This document shows positions 1 to 6,696 of a DNA stretch of 9,409 bases, in pieces. The stretch is taken from positions 1 to 9,409 of the forward strand of contig JBMNOU010000065.1 of assembly GCA_050943215.1 (NCBI GenBank). Reading direction: 5' to 3'. The position numbers were made by a program, and so were the translations under genes. How positions within the stretch are numbered: the first letter of the stretch is position 1; each line of letters opens with the position of its first letter. Below the pieces are notes generated by a model. It saw only the letters and a list, made by a program, of their open reading frames with translations, was not told where the DNA came from and did not search any database. This DNA comes from JBMNOU01 sp050943215 (lineage in GTDB: Bacteria; Bacillota; Clostridia; Christensenellales; SZUA-584).

Positions 1-195
1 ACAGATTTTTATGATGCACGGCATACAAATATTAAAGGAGCAATTAAATATACTAATTATTTTGGTAAATATTTATTAGACAATTACCACTTAGAAGATC
101 ATCGTGGGGATGATAGATACTCATCATGGGATGAGTCTTATAAAAAATATATTGAGATAGTAAACTCATATTTTAAGGATCCATTACTTCAATAG
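1..195 (+). CDS. C-terminal fragment of a probable SGNH/GDSL-like hydrolase (partial)
   Basis: An open frame enters from the left edge and ends with TAG at 193-195, giving 64 residues with no start in the window. The peptide begins TDFYDARHTNIKGA, in which D-A-R-H fits the DxxH (block V Asp/His) motif of SGNH hydrolases, followed by the usual N-x-x-G-A. The rest (YFGKYLLDNYHLEDHRGD and SSWDESYKKY) resembles the tail of SGNH-like proteins found beside MBOAT acyltransferases in surface-polysaccharide or teichoic-acid modification loci of Firmicutes; that resemblance is from memory. The segment is very AT-rich (about 27% GC by hand count over 1-180), much lower than the genes to its right, which suggests a different origin, as is common for surface-polysaccharide genes. 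The substrate cannot be inferred. Confidence 0.55.
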   Translation, partial: TDFYDARHTNIKGAIKYTNYFGKYLLDNYHLEDHRGDDRYSSWDESYKKYIEIVNSYFKDPLLQ

Positions 196-334
196 ATATG
201 AAGGTATAAGAAATCTAACAAAATCCAAGTTTTTAAAATCTTTAAATATATTTCTCATGAAATACAACCGTAGCAACGTAATTGTATGCGGGCAGTATAT
301 GCTGTATGGATAGATAATACCTTTGAAAACAGCA

Positions 335-495
335 TTAAAAGCCATCCAACGTGCTTACCGTAATCTCATTGTCCGTGACATCGTTGCTATCGGTGAAATA
401 TGCGCCGCTTCCCAGTGCGCTGATGATTATTGCGACCAGCAGCGCAGACAATACGATGGTAAAGGTTAATATTTCTACTATTCTTTTTTTCTCAT
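335..495 (-). pseudogene. TasA/CalY (camelysin)-like SipW-type signal segment, frameshifted and truncated
   Basis: On the minus strand a good ribosome binding site (GGAG, 505-508) lies 9 nt before ATG at 495. That ATG reads ATG AGA AAA AAA GAA TAG and stops at once. One extra A in the A7 run (plus-strand T7, 484-490) gives MRKKRIVEILTFTIVLSA..., a 53-residue product with a basic start, a hydrophobic helix and then GSGAYFTDSNDVTDNE. The AYFTD box after the helix, followed by V..N and TLD, is the hallmark of SipW-processed TasA/camelysin-type biofilm and surface proteins. Family members normally run to about 200 residues, but here a TAA at 335-337 follows STLDGF. The frame stays open upstream to a GTG at 610, but those residues are atypical and lack a ribosome binding site. 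I read it as a decayed remnant; phase variation, transcriptional slippage or an assembly error in the homopolymer are alternatives. Confidence 0.55.
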
Positions 496-551
496 TTAAA
501 ATTTCTCCTTTTTTTATTATGGAATCTAAGCCAGGAACGCATGGTTGGGAA

Positions 552-570
552 TTGTAAATGATTATTACAA
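552..570. repeat. Inverted repeat TTGTAA-N7-TTACAA
   Basis: Perfect 6-bp arms separated by 7 nt in an AT-rich stretch just upstream of the ribosome binding site of the minus-strand TasA-like remnant. It could be an operator for that gene. In AT-rich DNA such a short repeat can also arise by chance, so confidence is low. Confidence 0.25.
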
Positions 571-709
571 AAGATATAATTTTCGTTTTAACAGATTTTA
601 TTTTTATCACTTATAAGCACAAACGATTGATCGATATAGGTTACCCGACACAAGCAAAAAAAGGGTCAGAAGAAAAGACGCATTATGGATGAAGGATTAA
701 AGGGACCGA

Positions 710-739
710 AAATATTTAACATTGTTGTAATCCTATAAG
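710..739 (+). promoter_or_regulatory. Possible sigma-E-like promoter for the CotH-family gene
   Basis: AAATATT (710-716) followed after 15 nt by CCTATAAG (732-739) approximates the sporulation sigma-E pattern KMATATT-N14/15-CATACAHT: the -35 matches except its first base, and the -10 matches at about five of eight positions. The same hexamer TATAAG (734-739) read as a sigma-A -10 has no acceptable -35 at 17 nt. The distance to the ATG at 779 is suitable. CotH of Bacillus is a spore-coat kinase, so mother-cell control would make sense, but the match is imperfect. Confidence 0.3.
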
Positions 740-778
740 ATTTATGGTTAAATATAATTAAAAAACGACGGGTTATCT

Positions 779-3700
779 ATGAAAAATTTTTTTTTGCTGA
801 TTATTATTGCCGCAGCAATTGTGAGTGTTATATTTATATTTCCAATAGAAAAAGGGATTTCTATTTCTGAAAAGCCATCCGGTGCAAATGATGCGCGTAG
901 TGTTGTGATCAATGAGGTCATGTCGTGCAACAAAGGCATATATCTTGATGATGCCGGCAACAATAGCGATTGGATAGAACTTTACAACCCTACCGGTAGC
1001 GATATTGACATGTCTGGCCTGATGCTTTCCGACGATCCAAACACCCCAGGAAAATGGTCTTTTCCTGATATTCAGCTAAAGGCACACGGGTATATGGTGG
1101 TTTTTTTGGCGGGGGATTCCAACAAGGATTTGCAAAACGGGATTATTCACTGCTCATTTAAGCTAAGCTCTAAGGGCGAAACATTGATACTGTCAAATCA
1201 GTCAGGTAAAATAACCGATAAGGTGGATATACCAAGCCTGCCTGAAAATGTTTCTTACGGTCTGTTAAACGGTGTCTGGCAGCAGATGAGTTACATAACG
1301 CCCGGGTTTGAAAACAGTGAGGCCGGATATGCAGCTTTCAGGGAGAGCATGAAGGTCGAAAACCCTCCAGTGCTGATCACCGAAGTGATGACTATTAATA
1401 ATATGACAATTGCGGATGGGCAGGGTGCGCATAGCGACTGGGTCGAGATAGCCAATATTAGCGATCGGGATATAAGCCTTTACGGGTGCGGACTTTCCGA
1501 TGATCTAAGCGATCCTCTAAAATGGAAGTTTCCGGATACCGTGCTCAAACCTGGAGAAATAGCGTTGGTATTTTGTTCGGGCAAAGCATCACTCTTTGCC
1601 GGCGAAGGGCCTCTTAATGCTGATTTTAGGCTGCCGTCTTACGGCACATCAGTAATATTATCAGACGCACGCGGGCGACTGATAGACAGCACCGAGGTGG
1701 GTAAAATGTCTTCTGACTGGTCTTATGCCAGGGTCTATCAGGCAGGCATACCAGGAGATGTCTGGCAGCAGACGAGCCGTCCCACACCCGGATATCCGAA
1801 CACGGAGGCGGGGTTTGCCGAATTTGAGAAGGATCACGGAATCATTCTGGGGGATATCGTGATTTCCGAGGTACTGACTTCTAATAATCAGATCGATTTT
1901 GAAGCTGATCTAATCAGCAGCGATTTTATAGAAATTGAAAACCGGGGAGATAGCGCTGTTTGTCTAAACGGCTACGGTTTAACTGACAAAGCGTCTAACC
2001 CTGCAAAATTCCGGTTTCCGGATGTGACTTTGCAGCCAGGAGGCAAGATCATCGTGCTTGCGTCTGGCCTTGATGATGCGCAAGCCAAGAATATACAGAA
2101 CCTTAATGCATCGTTTGCGCTAAGCAGGCTTGGAACGACGCTGGCTCTTTTTAATGCGCAGGACGAGCTGATCGACAGATATTTTATCGGTACGCTGCCG
2201 CAGAACGTCTCGATCGGCAGAGAGGAAGGCAAGAGCGAAAAATCTTACTTTTTAACCCCGACACCCGGGCAGCCTAATAGCGAGGGAAAGGCGGGGATTG
2301 CCGCAGATGTACAGTTTAGCCAGCAGGCCGGCAAATATAGCGGAGAGATTCGGCTGTCGCTTTTTTCATCCGACGGATGTGAGATCTATTACACAACGGA
2401 CGGCAGCACGCCCACGCAAAGCTCGAACCAATATATGGGCGAGATAACCGTCAGTAATACGACGGTTGTTCGTGCCCGCGCTTATAAGGATGACTACATT
2501 CCAAGCACAACAGCAACGGCTACGTATTTGATAGACGCAGGCCATACACTACCGCTTGTTTCAATCGTAACCGACCCCGCCAATTTGTTTAACCCAAAAA
2601 CCGGTATATACGTACTTGGGCCTGATGCACAATTGATACCCGGCCATACAGAACATTACGAAATCGCTAATTATCTGCTGGAAGGACGGGAGTCTGAGCG
2701 GCCGGCGTCTTTTGAGGTGTTTGACGAAAGTGGCTCAAAGGTATTCGCGCAGGATATCGCGATAAGGATACAGGGTGGATTCAGCCGGGACAATCAACAA
2801 AAGTCGTTCGCGATTATTGCGAGGAGCCAGTATGGTCCAAGTAAGATGGCGTATCCGTTTTTTAAGGATTTGCCATATTCTGAATACAAATCTTTGGTGC
2901 TGAGAAACGGTGGACAGGATCAGCTATATAGCAAGATCAAGGAAGCCGTTGTGCTGAGCCTTGTCAAGGGGCAGATCAATTGCCTGACCCAAGACTATGA
3001 TCCGTATGTCGTCTATTTAAACGGGGAATATTGGGGCGTATATTTCCTGCAGGAAAAGCGCAGTGAGAATTTCGTTGCTCAGCACGAGGGAGCTAAAGAT
3101 GCAAACAGCATTAACGTTCTTTATGGGTCTGGGCTAAACTATATTATCAACGGTACAAATTCAGAGTATAAAGAGCTTTATAATTATGTGATATCGCATG
3201 ATATGTCGCTGAAGGAAAGCTTTGATTATGTCGCGAAACGCTTTGACACGGATAGCTTTATGGATCTTATGATCAATCAGATTTATCTGGCCAATTCAGA
3301 CTATAACAACCTGCAGTTTTACCAGGTGCCGGGCGGGAAGTGGAAGCAGATTTTCTATGACTTTTGCTGGTCTTTTAGGGAGAGCAGTCATCAGACGCTT
3401 TTGGCTCGTATGAACCCGGATAACGGAGGCTCAACGATGTTTAACGCGCTGCTTAAATATAAACCATGGAAGCAGGCTTTTCTTGAGCGGTTTGCGTGGG
3501 CGATGGAGACTACCTACCCCACCGACCGGGTTTTAAGTACTATCGATGGCGTTGCCGGCGCGGTGGCATCCGAAATGCCTGCCGAGCGCGCTAAATTTAC
3601 CGATATCAAGAAACCAGATTGGGATGCGGAAGTGGAAAAGATGCGAGCGTTTGCTAAGGAACGCCCGGCAAGCATGCTGGCACAGATAAAAAGCGTTTTT

Positions 3701-3805
3701 AATATGTCGGGTTCGCAGCTTAAAAGCCTGTTTAGCTTATCGGACGAACAGCTAAAAAGCGCGTTTTATCTCTCGGATTCGCAAATGCAAAGCCTTTTTG
3801 GATAA
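779..3805 (+). CDS. Membrane-anchored CotH kinase-family protein with three lamin-tail domains
   Basis: The 1008-residue protein starts with a signal-anchor helix (residues 4-22), so the rest is probably extracytoplasmic. Three lamin-tail (LTD) repeats begin near residues 42 (VVINEVM), 198 (VLITEVM) and 359 (IVISEVL); each carries a D-[WF]-[IV]-E-[IL] strand and an FPD.xLxxG turn. Residues about 515-588 form a chitobiase/hexosaminidase C-terminal-type domain (EIYYTTDGSTPT). From about 591 to 960 lies the CotH domain: SIVTDPANLF, IRIQGG, YWGVYFLQE (751-759), D841-Y-N-N, and KWKQIFYDFCW (D861). CotH enzymes are atypical protein kinases that phosphorylate spore-coat proteins in Bacillus. In the YDLDW-type motif the second Asp appears here as C863, so activity is uncertain. 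The C-terminus has three 11-residue repeats. The start is fixed by an in-frame stop upstream; the ribosome binding site is weak (ACGGG). The gene stands alone and ends at a terminator. The domain calls are secure; the substrate is unknown. Confidence 0.9.
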   Translation: MKNFFLLIIIAAAIVSVIFIFPIEKGISISEKPSGANDARSVVINEVMSCNKGIYLDDAGNNSDWIELYNPTGSDIDMSGLMLSDDPNTPGKWSFPDIQLKAHGYMVVFLAGDSNKDLQNGIIHCSFKLSSKGETLILSNQSGKITDKVDIPSLPENVSYGLLNGVWQQMSYITPGFENSEAGYAAFRESMKVENPPVLITEVMTINNMTIADGQGAHSDWVEIANISDRDISLYGCGLSDDLSDPLKWKFPDTVLKPGEIALVFCSGKASLFAGEGPLNADFRLPSYGTSVILSDARGRLIDSTEVGKMSSDWSYARVYQAGIPGDVWQQTSRPTPGYPNTEAGFAEFEKDHGIILGDIVISEVLTSNNQIDFEADLISSDFIEIENRGDSAVCLNGYGLTDKASNPAKFRFPDVTLQPGGKIIVLASGLDDAQAKNIQNLNASFALSRLGTTLALFNAQDELIDRYFIGTLPQNVSIGREEGKSEKSYFLTPTPGQPNSEGKAGIAADVQFSQQAGKYSGEIRLSLFSSDGCEIYYTTDGSTPTQSSNQYMGEITVSNTTVVRARAYKDDYIPSTTATATYLIDAGHTLPLVSIVTDPANLFNPKTGIYVLGPDAQLIPGHTEHYEIANYLLEGRESERPASFEVFDESGSKVFAQDIAIRIQGGFSRDNQQKSFAIIARSQYGPSKMAYPFFKDLPYSEYKSLVLRNGGQDQLYSKIKEAVVLSLVKGQINCLTQDYDPYVVYLNGEYWGVYFLQEKRSENFVAQHEGAKDANSINVLYGSGLNYIINGTNSEYKELYNYVISHDMSLKESFDYVAKRFDTDSFMDLMINQIYLANSDYNNLQFYQVPGGKWKQIFYDFCWSFRESSHQTLLARMNPDNGGSTMFNALLKYKPWKQAFLERFAWAMETTYPTDRVLSTIDGVAGAVASEMPAERAKFTDIKKPDWDAEVEKMRAFAKERPASMLAQIKSVFNMSGSQLKSLFSLSDEQLKSAFYLSDSQMQSLFG
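3701..3802 (+). repeat. Three tandem 11-residue repeats at the CotH-protein C-terminus
   Basis: Residues 975-985 NMSGSQLKSLF, 986-996 SLSDEQLKSAF and 997-1007 YLSDSQMQSLF follow the pattern x-[LM]-S-[DG]-[SE]-Q-[LM]-[KQ]-S-[LA]-F. A weaker copy (SMLAQIKSVF) precedes them. The DNA has diverged, so the duplication is old or maintained at the protein level. Many clostridial CotH proteins end in a single LSDEQM-like tail, so this looks like an expansion of it. Confidence 0.75.
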
Positions 3806-3845
3806 ACATGCTACCGCTTTGCCCATCGGTTTAAGGTATTGTATC

Positions 3846-3892
3846 AAGCCTCGTTTAATAAGCTCTTTGCTGATCTAAACGGGCTTTTTTTT
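3846..3892 (+). terminator. Intrinsic terminator of the CotH-family gene
   Basis: AAGCCTCGTTTA (3846-3857) pairs with TAAACGGGCTT (3876-3886) with one bulged T, followed by a run of eight T (3885-3892). It sits 40 nt after the stop codon. Confidence 0.8.
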
Positions 3893-4179
3893 ATTGCCTA
3901 AATCAAAAAATGCAGCAGCGATATATATTTTTTATTCAATGAAAAAATGTTTTAACGCAATGGGCATATGAGTGCCGATAAAATATATACTTATACTGAT
4001 GGCGATTTTGGGGCAGCCTTAAACTGTTTGAAACGCATTCTATTAATTCAAATGAAATATTAAATATGCAGATGATTTAACACTCTAAAGAAAAACCGTC
4101 CGCAAATGAAAGCCATTTGGCAGTAGCGGCCGCGTAGATCAATATTTCTCGTTTGAGAAAAGAAAGCGAGGTTAGTTTT
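3893..4179. other. Intergenic stretch without a recognised gene
   Basis: AT-rich at its left, becoming mixed near 4100. I find no open frame with a plausible start and no clear sigma-A promoter. The only clear signal is the ribosome binding site of the next gene near 4167-4171. The minus-strand open frame that covers 4077-4460 is a shadow of the downstream membrane-protein gene. Confidence 0.5.
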
Positions 4180-4482
4180 GTGGATGTTTTTTTAGGCGTT
4201 ATTATTTTGGCTTTATTGATTGAGAAACTGGCGGAAACAGTAAAAGCGATCATATCACCGTCGACACTCCCGGGATGGGCGTGGTTTTTGATTACGGCCG
4301 CTATGGGAATGCTGCTATGTGTCATTTTCAGAATCGATATGTTCGGTGCGCTTGGATTTACCGGCGGAACGGCTGCCGCAACAATTACCGGGCAGCTCTT
4401 TACGGGTATCGCAGCAGGGAGCGGCAGTAATTTTGTCCATGATTTAATTGATAGGCTCAAAGCGAAAAAGATTGGCAGCTAA
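4180..4482 (+). CDS. Small two-helix membrane protein, holin-like or phage-type
   Basis: GTG at 4180 is the preferred start because GCGAGG lies 8 nt upstream; the frame also opens at TTG 4153, but that has no ribosome binding site. The 100-residue product has two hydrophobic helices, about residues 3-13 (weak, FLGVIILALLI) and 34-50 (AWFLITAAMGMLLCVIF), then a Gly/Ala/Thr-rich stretch (GFTGGTAAATITGQLFTGIAAG) and the tail GSGSNFVHDLIDRLKAKK. The tail G-[SA]-N-x-[VI]-H-D-L-[IL] resembles small membrane proteins seen in Firmicute genomes and prophages; no function is known to me. No endolysin or other phage gene is near, so a lysis role is not supported. It is a single unit with its own strong terminator. 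Confidence 0.7.
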   Translation: MDVFLGVIILALLIEKLAETVKAIISPSTLPGWAWFLITAAMGMLLCVIFRIDMFGALGFTGGTAAATITGQLFTGIAAGSGSNFVHDLIDRLKAKKIGS

Positions 4483-4513
4483 GAATTAAAGGCTTGTTAA
4501 AGCTGATGAGCCG

Positions 4514-4537
4514 CCCCGGGCCTCCCCGGGGTTTTTT
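4514..4537 (+). terminator. GC-rich intrinsic terminator
   Basis: CCCCGGG (4514-4520) pairs perfectly with CCCGGGG (4525-4531) around the loop CCTC, followed by six T (4532-4537). It lies 31 nt after the stop codon of the small membrane protein. Confidence 0.92.
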
Positions 4538-4658
4538 ATACGCATTGCAAAGGAAATGATATTGATAACTTATATACTTATGCGGTCAAAACAAAAGATA
4601 TGCCAAACAGAGGAATTTATAAGTCTTTTGCAGATAGGATGCTGCAAGCAAATTGCGG

Positions 4659-4687
4659 TGTTATAAAACGCGATATTTTAGTATAAT
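4659..4687 (+). promoter_or_regulatory. Probable sigma-A promoter for the acyltransferase gene
   Basis: A perfect -10 TATAAT lies at 4682-4687. At 17 nt spacing the -35 is only TGTTAT (4659-4664); a better TTGCGG (4653-4658) is 23 nt away, which is too far. Transcription would begin near 4694, giving a leader of about 40 nt to the ATG at 4733. Confidence 0.4.
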
Positions 4688-4732
4688 GGCCTTAGGGGCA
4701 TATGTTTTTAGCCAGGTATTAAAGGTGGAATT

Positions 4733-5413
4733 ATGCTGTATAAAATAGTGTTTGCTGTTGTCAAACTTTTTTTTGCAAAGCTCAAAGTTACGGCAGAACA
4801 TAGTATCAAAGAGCCTGCGGTATTCGTGTGCAATCATCTTGGCGCCTTTGGCCCAATCGCGATGATGCTGTATTTTCCGGCGCTCGTACGCCCATGGGTA
4901 AATCACCGGTCAACCAAAAAGGGGCTTGCCGCAAAAGAGATTGCAAAAAACCTTTTTAGAAAGGATTCGAAAGTACCTAAGTGGGTCAGAAAATCGGCCG
5001 GCAAGGTTCTGGAGAAACCAGCGCTATGGGTTATGAAAGCACTAAAGGCCATCCCTGTTTATAGCGATGCAATCAATGTGTGCGATACGCTCGGCGAAAG
5101 TGTGCGGGCGCTGAAATCCGGCTTGAGCATCGCGGTGTTTGCTGATAAGGGTAGCGATCATATCGACGAGAGCGTCTGCGAAGGTATTCAAAAAGGCTGT
5201 ATATACGTCGCGCATCTGTACGGGCGAAAATCCGGCAGCCCGCTTCTTTTCTATCCGGTCCATATCAGCCGCAAAAGGCGAGAGATACAGGTGGGGGCAC
5301 CCGTTGTTTACCAAAAGTCGGGCGAGGCGAAAAAAGAAATTCGCCGGGTGGGTGATCTGCTGACAAAGGCGATGCAGGAGCTTGCGGTGAAAGAAGACAA
5401 ACGCCCCGCTTAA
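4733..5413 (+). CDS. PlsC-like 1-acylglycerol-3-phosphate acyltransferase, divergent
   Basis: The protein has 226 residues and its start is supported by AGGTGG 4 nt before ATG. It resembles the glycerolipid acyltransferase (PlsC/LPLAT) family, which transfers an acyl chain to lysophosphatidate at the inner face of the membrane. An N-terminal hydrophobic stretch (YKIVFAVVKLFFAKL) precedes VFVCNHLGAFGPIAMMLYFP. The catalytic block is normally NHx4D; here it reads N34-H35-L-G-A-F-G40, so His is kept and Asp is Gly. The later FPEG-type block reads VFADKGSDH (F136-A-D138). Then come FYPVHIS and a conserved V-G-A-P-V near the end. From memory, a clostridial subfamily with NHx(4)GP exists, so the change may be family-wide rather than damage. 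The exact acceptor is unknown. No terminator is visible before the next gene, 154 nt away. Confidence 0.72.
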   Translation: MLYKIVFAVVKLFFAKLKVTAEHSIKEPAVFVCNHLGAFGPIAMMLYFPALVRPWVNHRSTKKGLAAKEIAKNLFRKDSKVPKWVRKSAGKVLEKPALWVMKALKAIPVYSDAINVCDTLGESVRALKSGLSIAVFADKGSDHIDESVCEGIQKGCIYVAHLYGRKSGSPLLFYPVHISRKRREIQVGAPVVYQKSGEAKKEIRRVGDLLTKAMQELAVKEDKRPA

Positions 5414-5497
5414 AGAGGCAACCCAAAAAAGTTAACAATCAATGTTTACATACAATATTTGCTACGCGCTTATTTATGTAATTGAACGTATCACTTC

Positions 5498-5512
5498 CGG
5501 TTGATGTAACCG
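5498..5512. repeat. Short inverted repeat CGGTT-GATGT-AACCG
   Basis: Perfect 5-bp arms with a 5-nt loop, overlapping the -35 region of the sigma-K-like site before the DUF2935 gene. It may be an operator, or coincidence. Confidence 0.3.
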
Positions 5513-5536
5513 TTCATGAGAAATATACATATAATA
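5508..5536 (+). promoter_or_regulatory. Sigma-K-like promoter before the DUF2935 gene
   Basis: AACC (5508-5511), exactly 16 nt (5512-5527), then CATATAATA (5528-5536) fits the sporulation sigma-K pattern mACm-N16-CATANNNTA at every fixed position. A sigma-A reading is poorer: TATAAT at 5530-5535 has its nearest TTGA-type -35 (TTGATG, 5501-5506) 23 nt away, and the 17-nt partner TATACA matches only four of six. The predicted start near 5543 leaves a short leader carrying the ribosome binding site. Confidence 0.45.
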
Positions 5537-5567
5537 TCATGAAAAATATTGACAGGAGGTGAATTAT

Positions 5568-6491
5568 GTGCTTTCCAGTAAAGAATTCGTAACCATGTCT
5601 GTAGACCTCAATCTATTTTTTTTGAGAATTATGAAAGAACACTCAATGTTTTTAGAGCTGGGGTTTACTCCAAGGGATAGAAGCATTGGCGCTAAGGCCG
5701 CTTCGCTAAGGATGGGGTTTGAGCGGTTGCTGTCAGAAGCAGCAACGTTGGCAAACGGAGCTGTAAGCCGAGAAACGCTCGAATCCCGCCAGGTTACAAC
5801 CCAATATACTCTGGAAGCCGAAAGGCTGACAGCTTTTTATACAGGTGTGTCAATTGATTCTGCGGTTACACAATATGAGTTAATGCTAGAGCCAGTAGAC
5901 TGCTGGGAACCCGCGGTAATGTTGGTTGATGCCGTTGAGAGCCTTAATCATAATGCATATAAACTAACCGCAGCGTTGGCAGAATTCAAGGAGATGCTTT
6001 TAAGAAATATATATGCCTGCAAAATGTTTACGCTCAATTACCCGCTATTAATAGACCATATCTTACGGGAAGCCCGTTTCTACATGAATATGCTGGCCAT
6101 GTTATCAAACGGCAAAAGCATCACGCGTCCCGAAGATCTTTCCAATCAAGAGGCTTTTTGGAACCGCATCATGGCGGAGCATTCCAAATTTATCGCGGGA
6201 CTTTTAGACCCGACAGAGGAAACATTGATTGATACGGCAAGAATGTTTGGCAAGGAATTTGATTTGCTGACCGCCGAGGCCACTGAGGCGACTAGGTATA
6301 CCATGGATATCGCGAAAGTGACCGCGGATAGCCTGCAAGAAACGTTAAAGCTTCGGGATTTTAAAGCCGCAGGTACAAAAGGGATTTTGGAATGCAAGAT
6401 TAAGTCTATTATCCTTCCGCTGCTGGGAGACCATGTCCTTCGCGAAGCGAACCACTATCTATGCGTTCTTGGGATGTGCGAGGGAAACTAG
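5568..6491 (+). CDS. DUF2935 domain protein, duplicated helical-bundle, probably metal-binding
   Basis: I chose GTG at 5568 because AGGAGGTGA (5554-5562), a near-perfect match to the 16S tail, ends AGGAGG 8 nt before it; the in-frame GTG at 5559 overlaps that site. The product has 307 residues and is almost all helical. It consists of two homologous halves: FFLRIMKEHSMFL (E24, H25) with DHILREARFYM (D163, H164, E168), and FWNRIMAEHSKFI (E204, H205) with DHVLREANHYL (D288, H289, E293). The repeated [KA]-E-H and D-H-x-L-R-E-A motifs match the DUF2935 family of spore-forming Firmicutes. Their spacing suggests ferritin-like bundles that bind a metal, which is inference. The function is unknown. 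The sigma-K-like promoter suggests late mother-cell expression. A terminator follows the stop directly, so it is a single unit. Confidence 0.88.
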   Translation: MLSSKEFVTMSVDLNLFFLRIMKEHSMFLELGFTPRDRSIGAKAASLRMGFERLLSEAATLANGAVSRETLESRQVTTQYTLEAERLTAFYTGVSIDSAVTQYELMLEPVDCWEPAVMLVDAVESLNHNAYKLTAALAEFKEMLLRNIYACKMFTLNYPLLIDHILREARFYMNMLAMLSNGKSITRPEDLSNQEAFWNRIMAEHSKFIAGLLDPTEETLIDTARMFGKEFDLLTAEATEATRYTMDIAKVTADSLQETLKLRDFKAAGTKGILECKIKSIILPLLGDHVLREANHYLCVLGMCEGN

Positions 6492-6507
6492 GGTTAAAAG
6501 AATTTAT

Positions 6508-6537
6508 AAGGGCTGCCGGAAACGGGAGCCCTTTTTT
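6508..6537 (+). terminator. Intrinsic terminator of the DUF2935 gene
   Basis: GGGCT (6510-6514) pairs with AGCCC (6527-6531), extended inside by CCG/CGG and outside by AA/TT, followed by six T (6532-6537). It begins 16 nt after the stop codon. Confidence 0.9.
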
Positions 6538-6585
6538 GTACACTAAAGTGTGGTTTTGGTAGCAGAGCGGACTAAATCAAATACC

Positions 6586-6604
6586 CCCCCGGCTATGCCG
6601 GGGG
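6586..6604. repeat. Left-end hairpin of the IS200-like element
   Basis: An 8-bp perfect stem CCCCCGGC/GCCGGGGG around the loop TAT. IS200/IS605 transposases recognise such subterminal imperfect palindromes as single strands. It may also block incoming transcription. Confidence 0.8.
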
Positions 6605-6696
6605 AGGGGAGAAAGCTTTAGCTTTAAGAAAAGAACCTCCGATGTTAAGATGATGAAGGTTTGCCGGCCACATCATCAACAAAGGAAGTAGTCCAT

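Noticed and set aside
196..334. Continuation of the TasA-like gene in another frame (open on the minus strand to about 184)
   Set aside because: The frame is open for about 60 codons, but the residues do not resemble the camelysin/TasA body and the region overlaps the stop of the left-edge gene.
685..738. 17-codon reading frame before the CotH-family gene
   Set aside because: No ribosome binding site, and it covers the promoter-like site; too short to support as a leader peptide.
4077..4460. Minus-strand open frame of 127 codons
   Set aside because: It is antisense to the small membrane-protein gene, which has a ribosome binding site, helices and a terminator; this frame has none.
5042..5363. 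Open frames on both strands inside the acyltransferase gene
   Set aside because: They overlap a gene with recognisable family motifs and have no start signals of their own.
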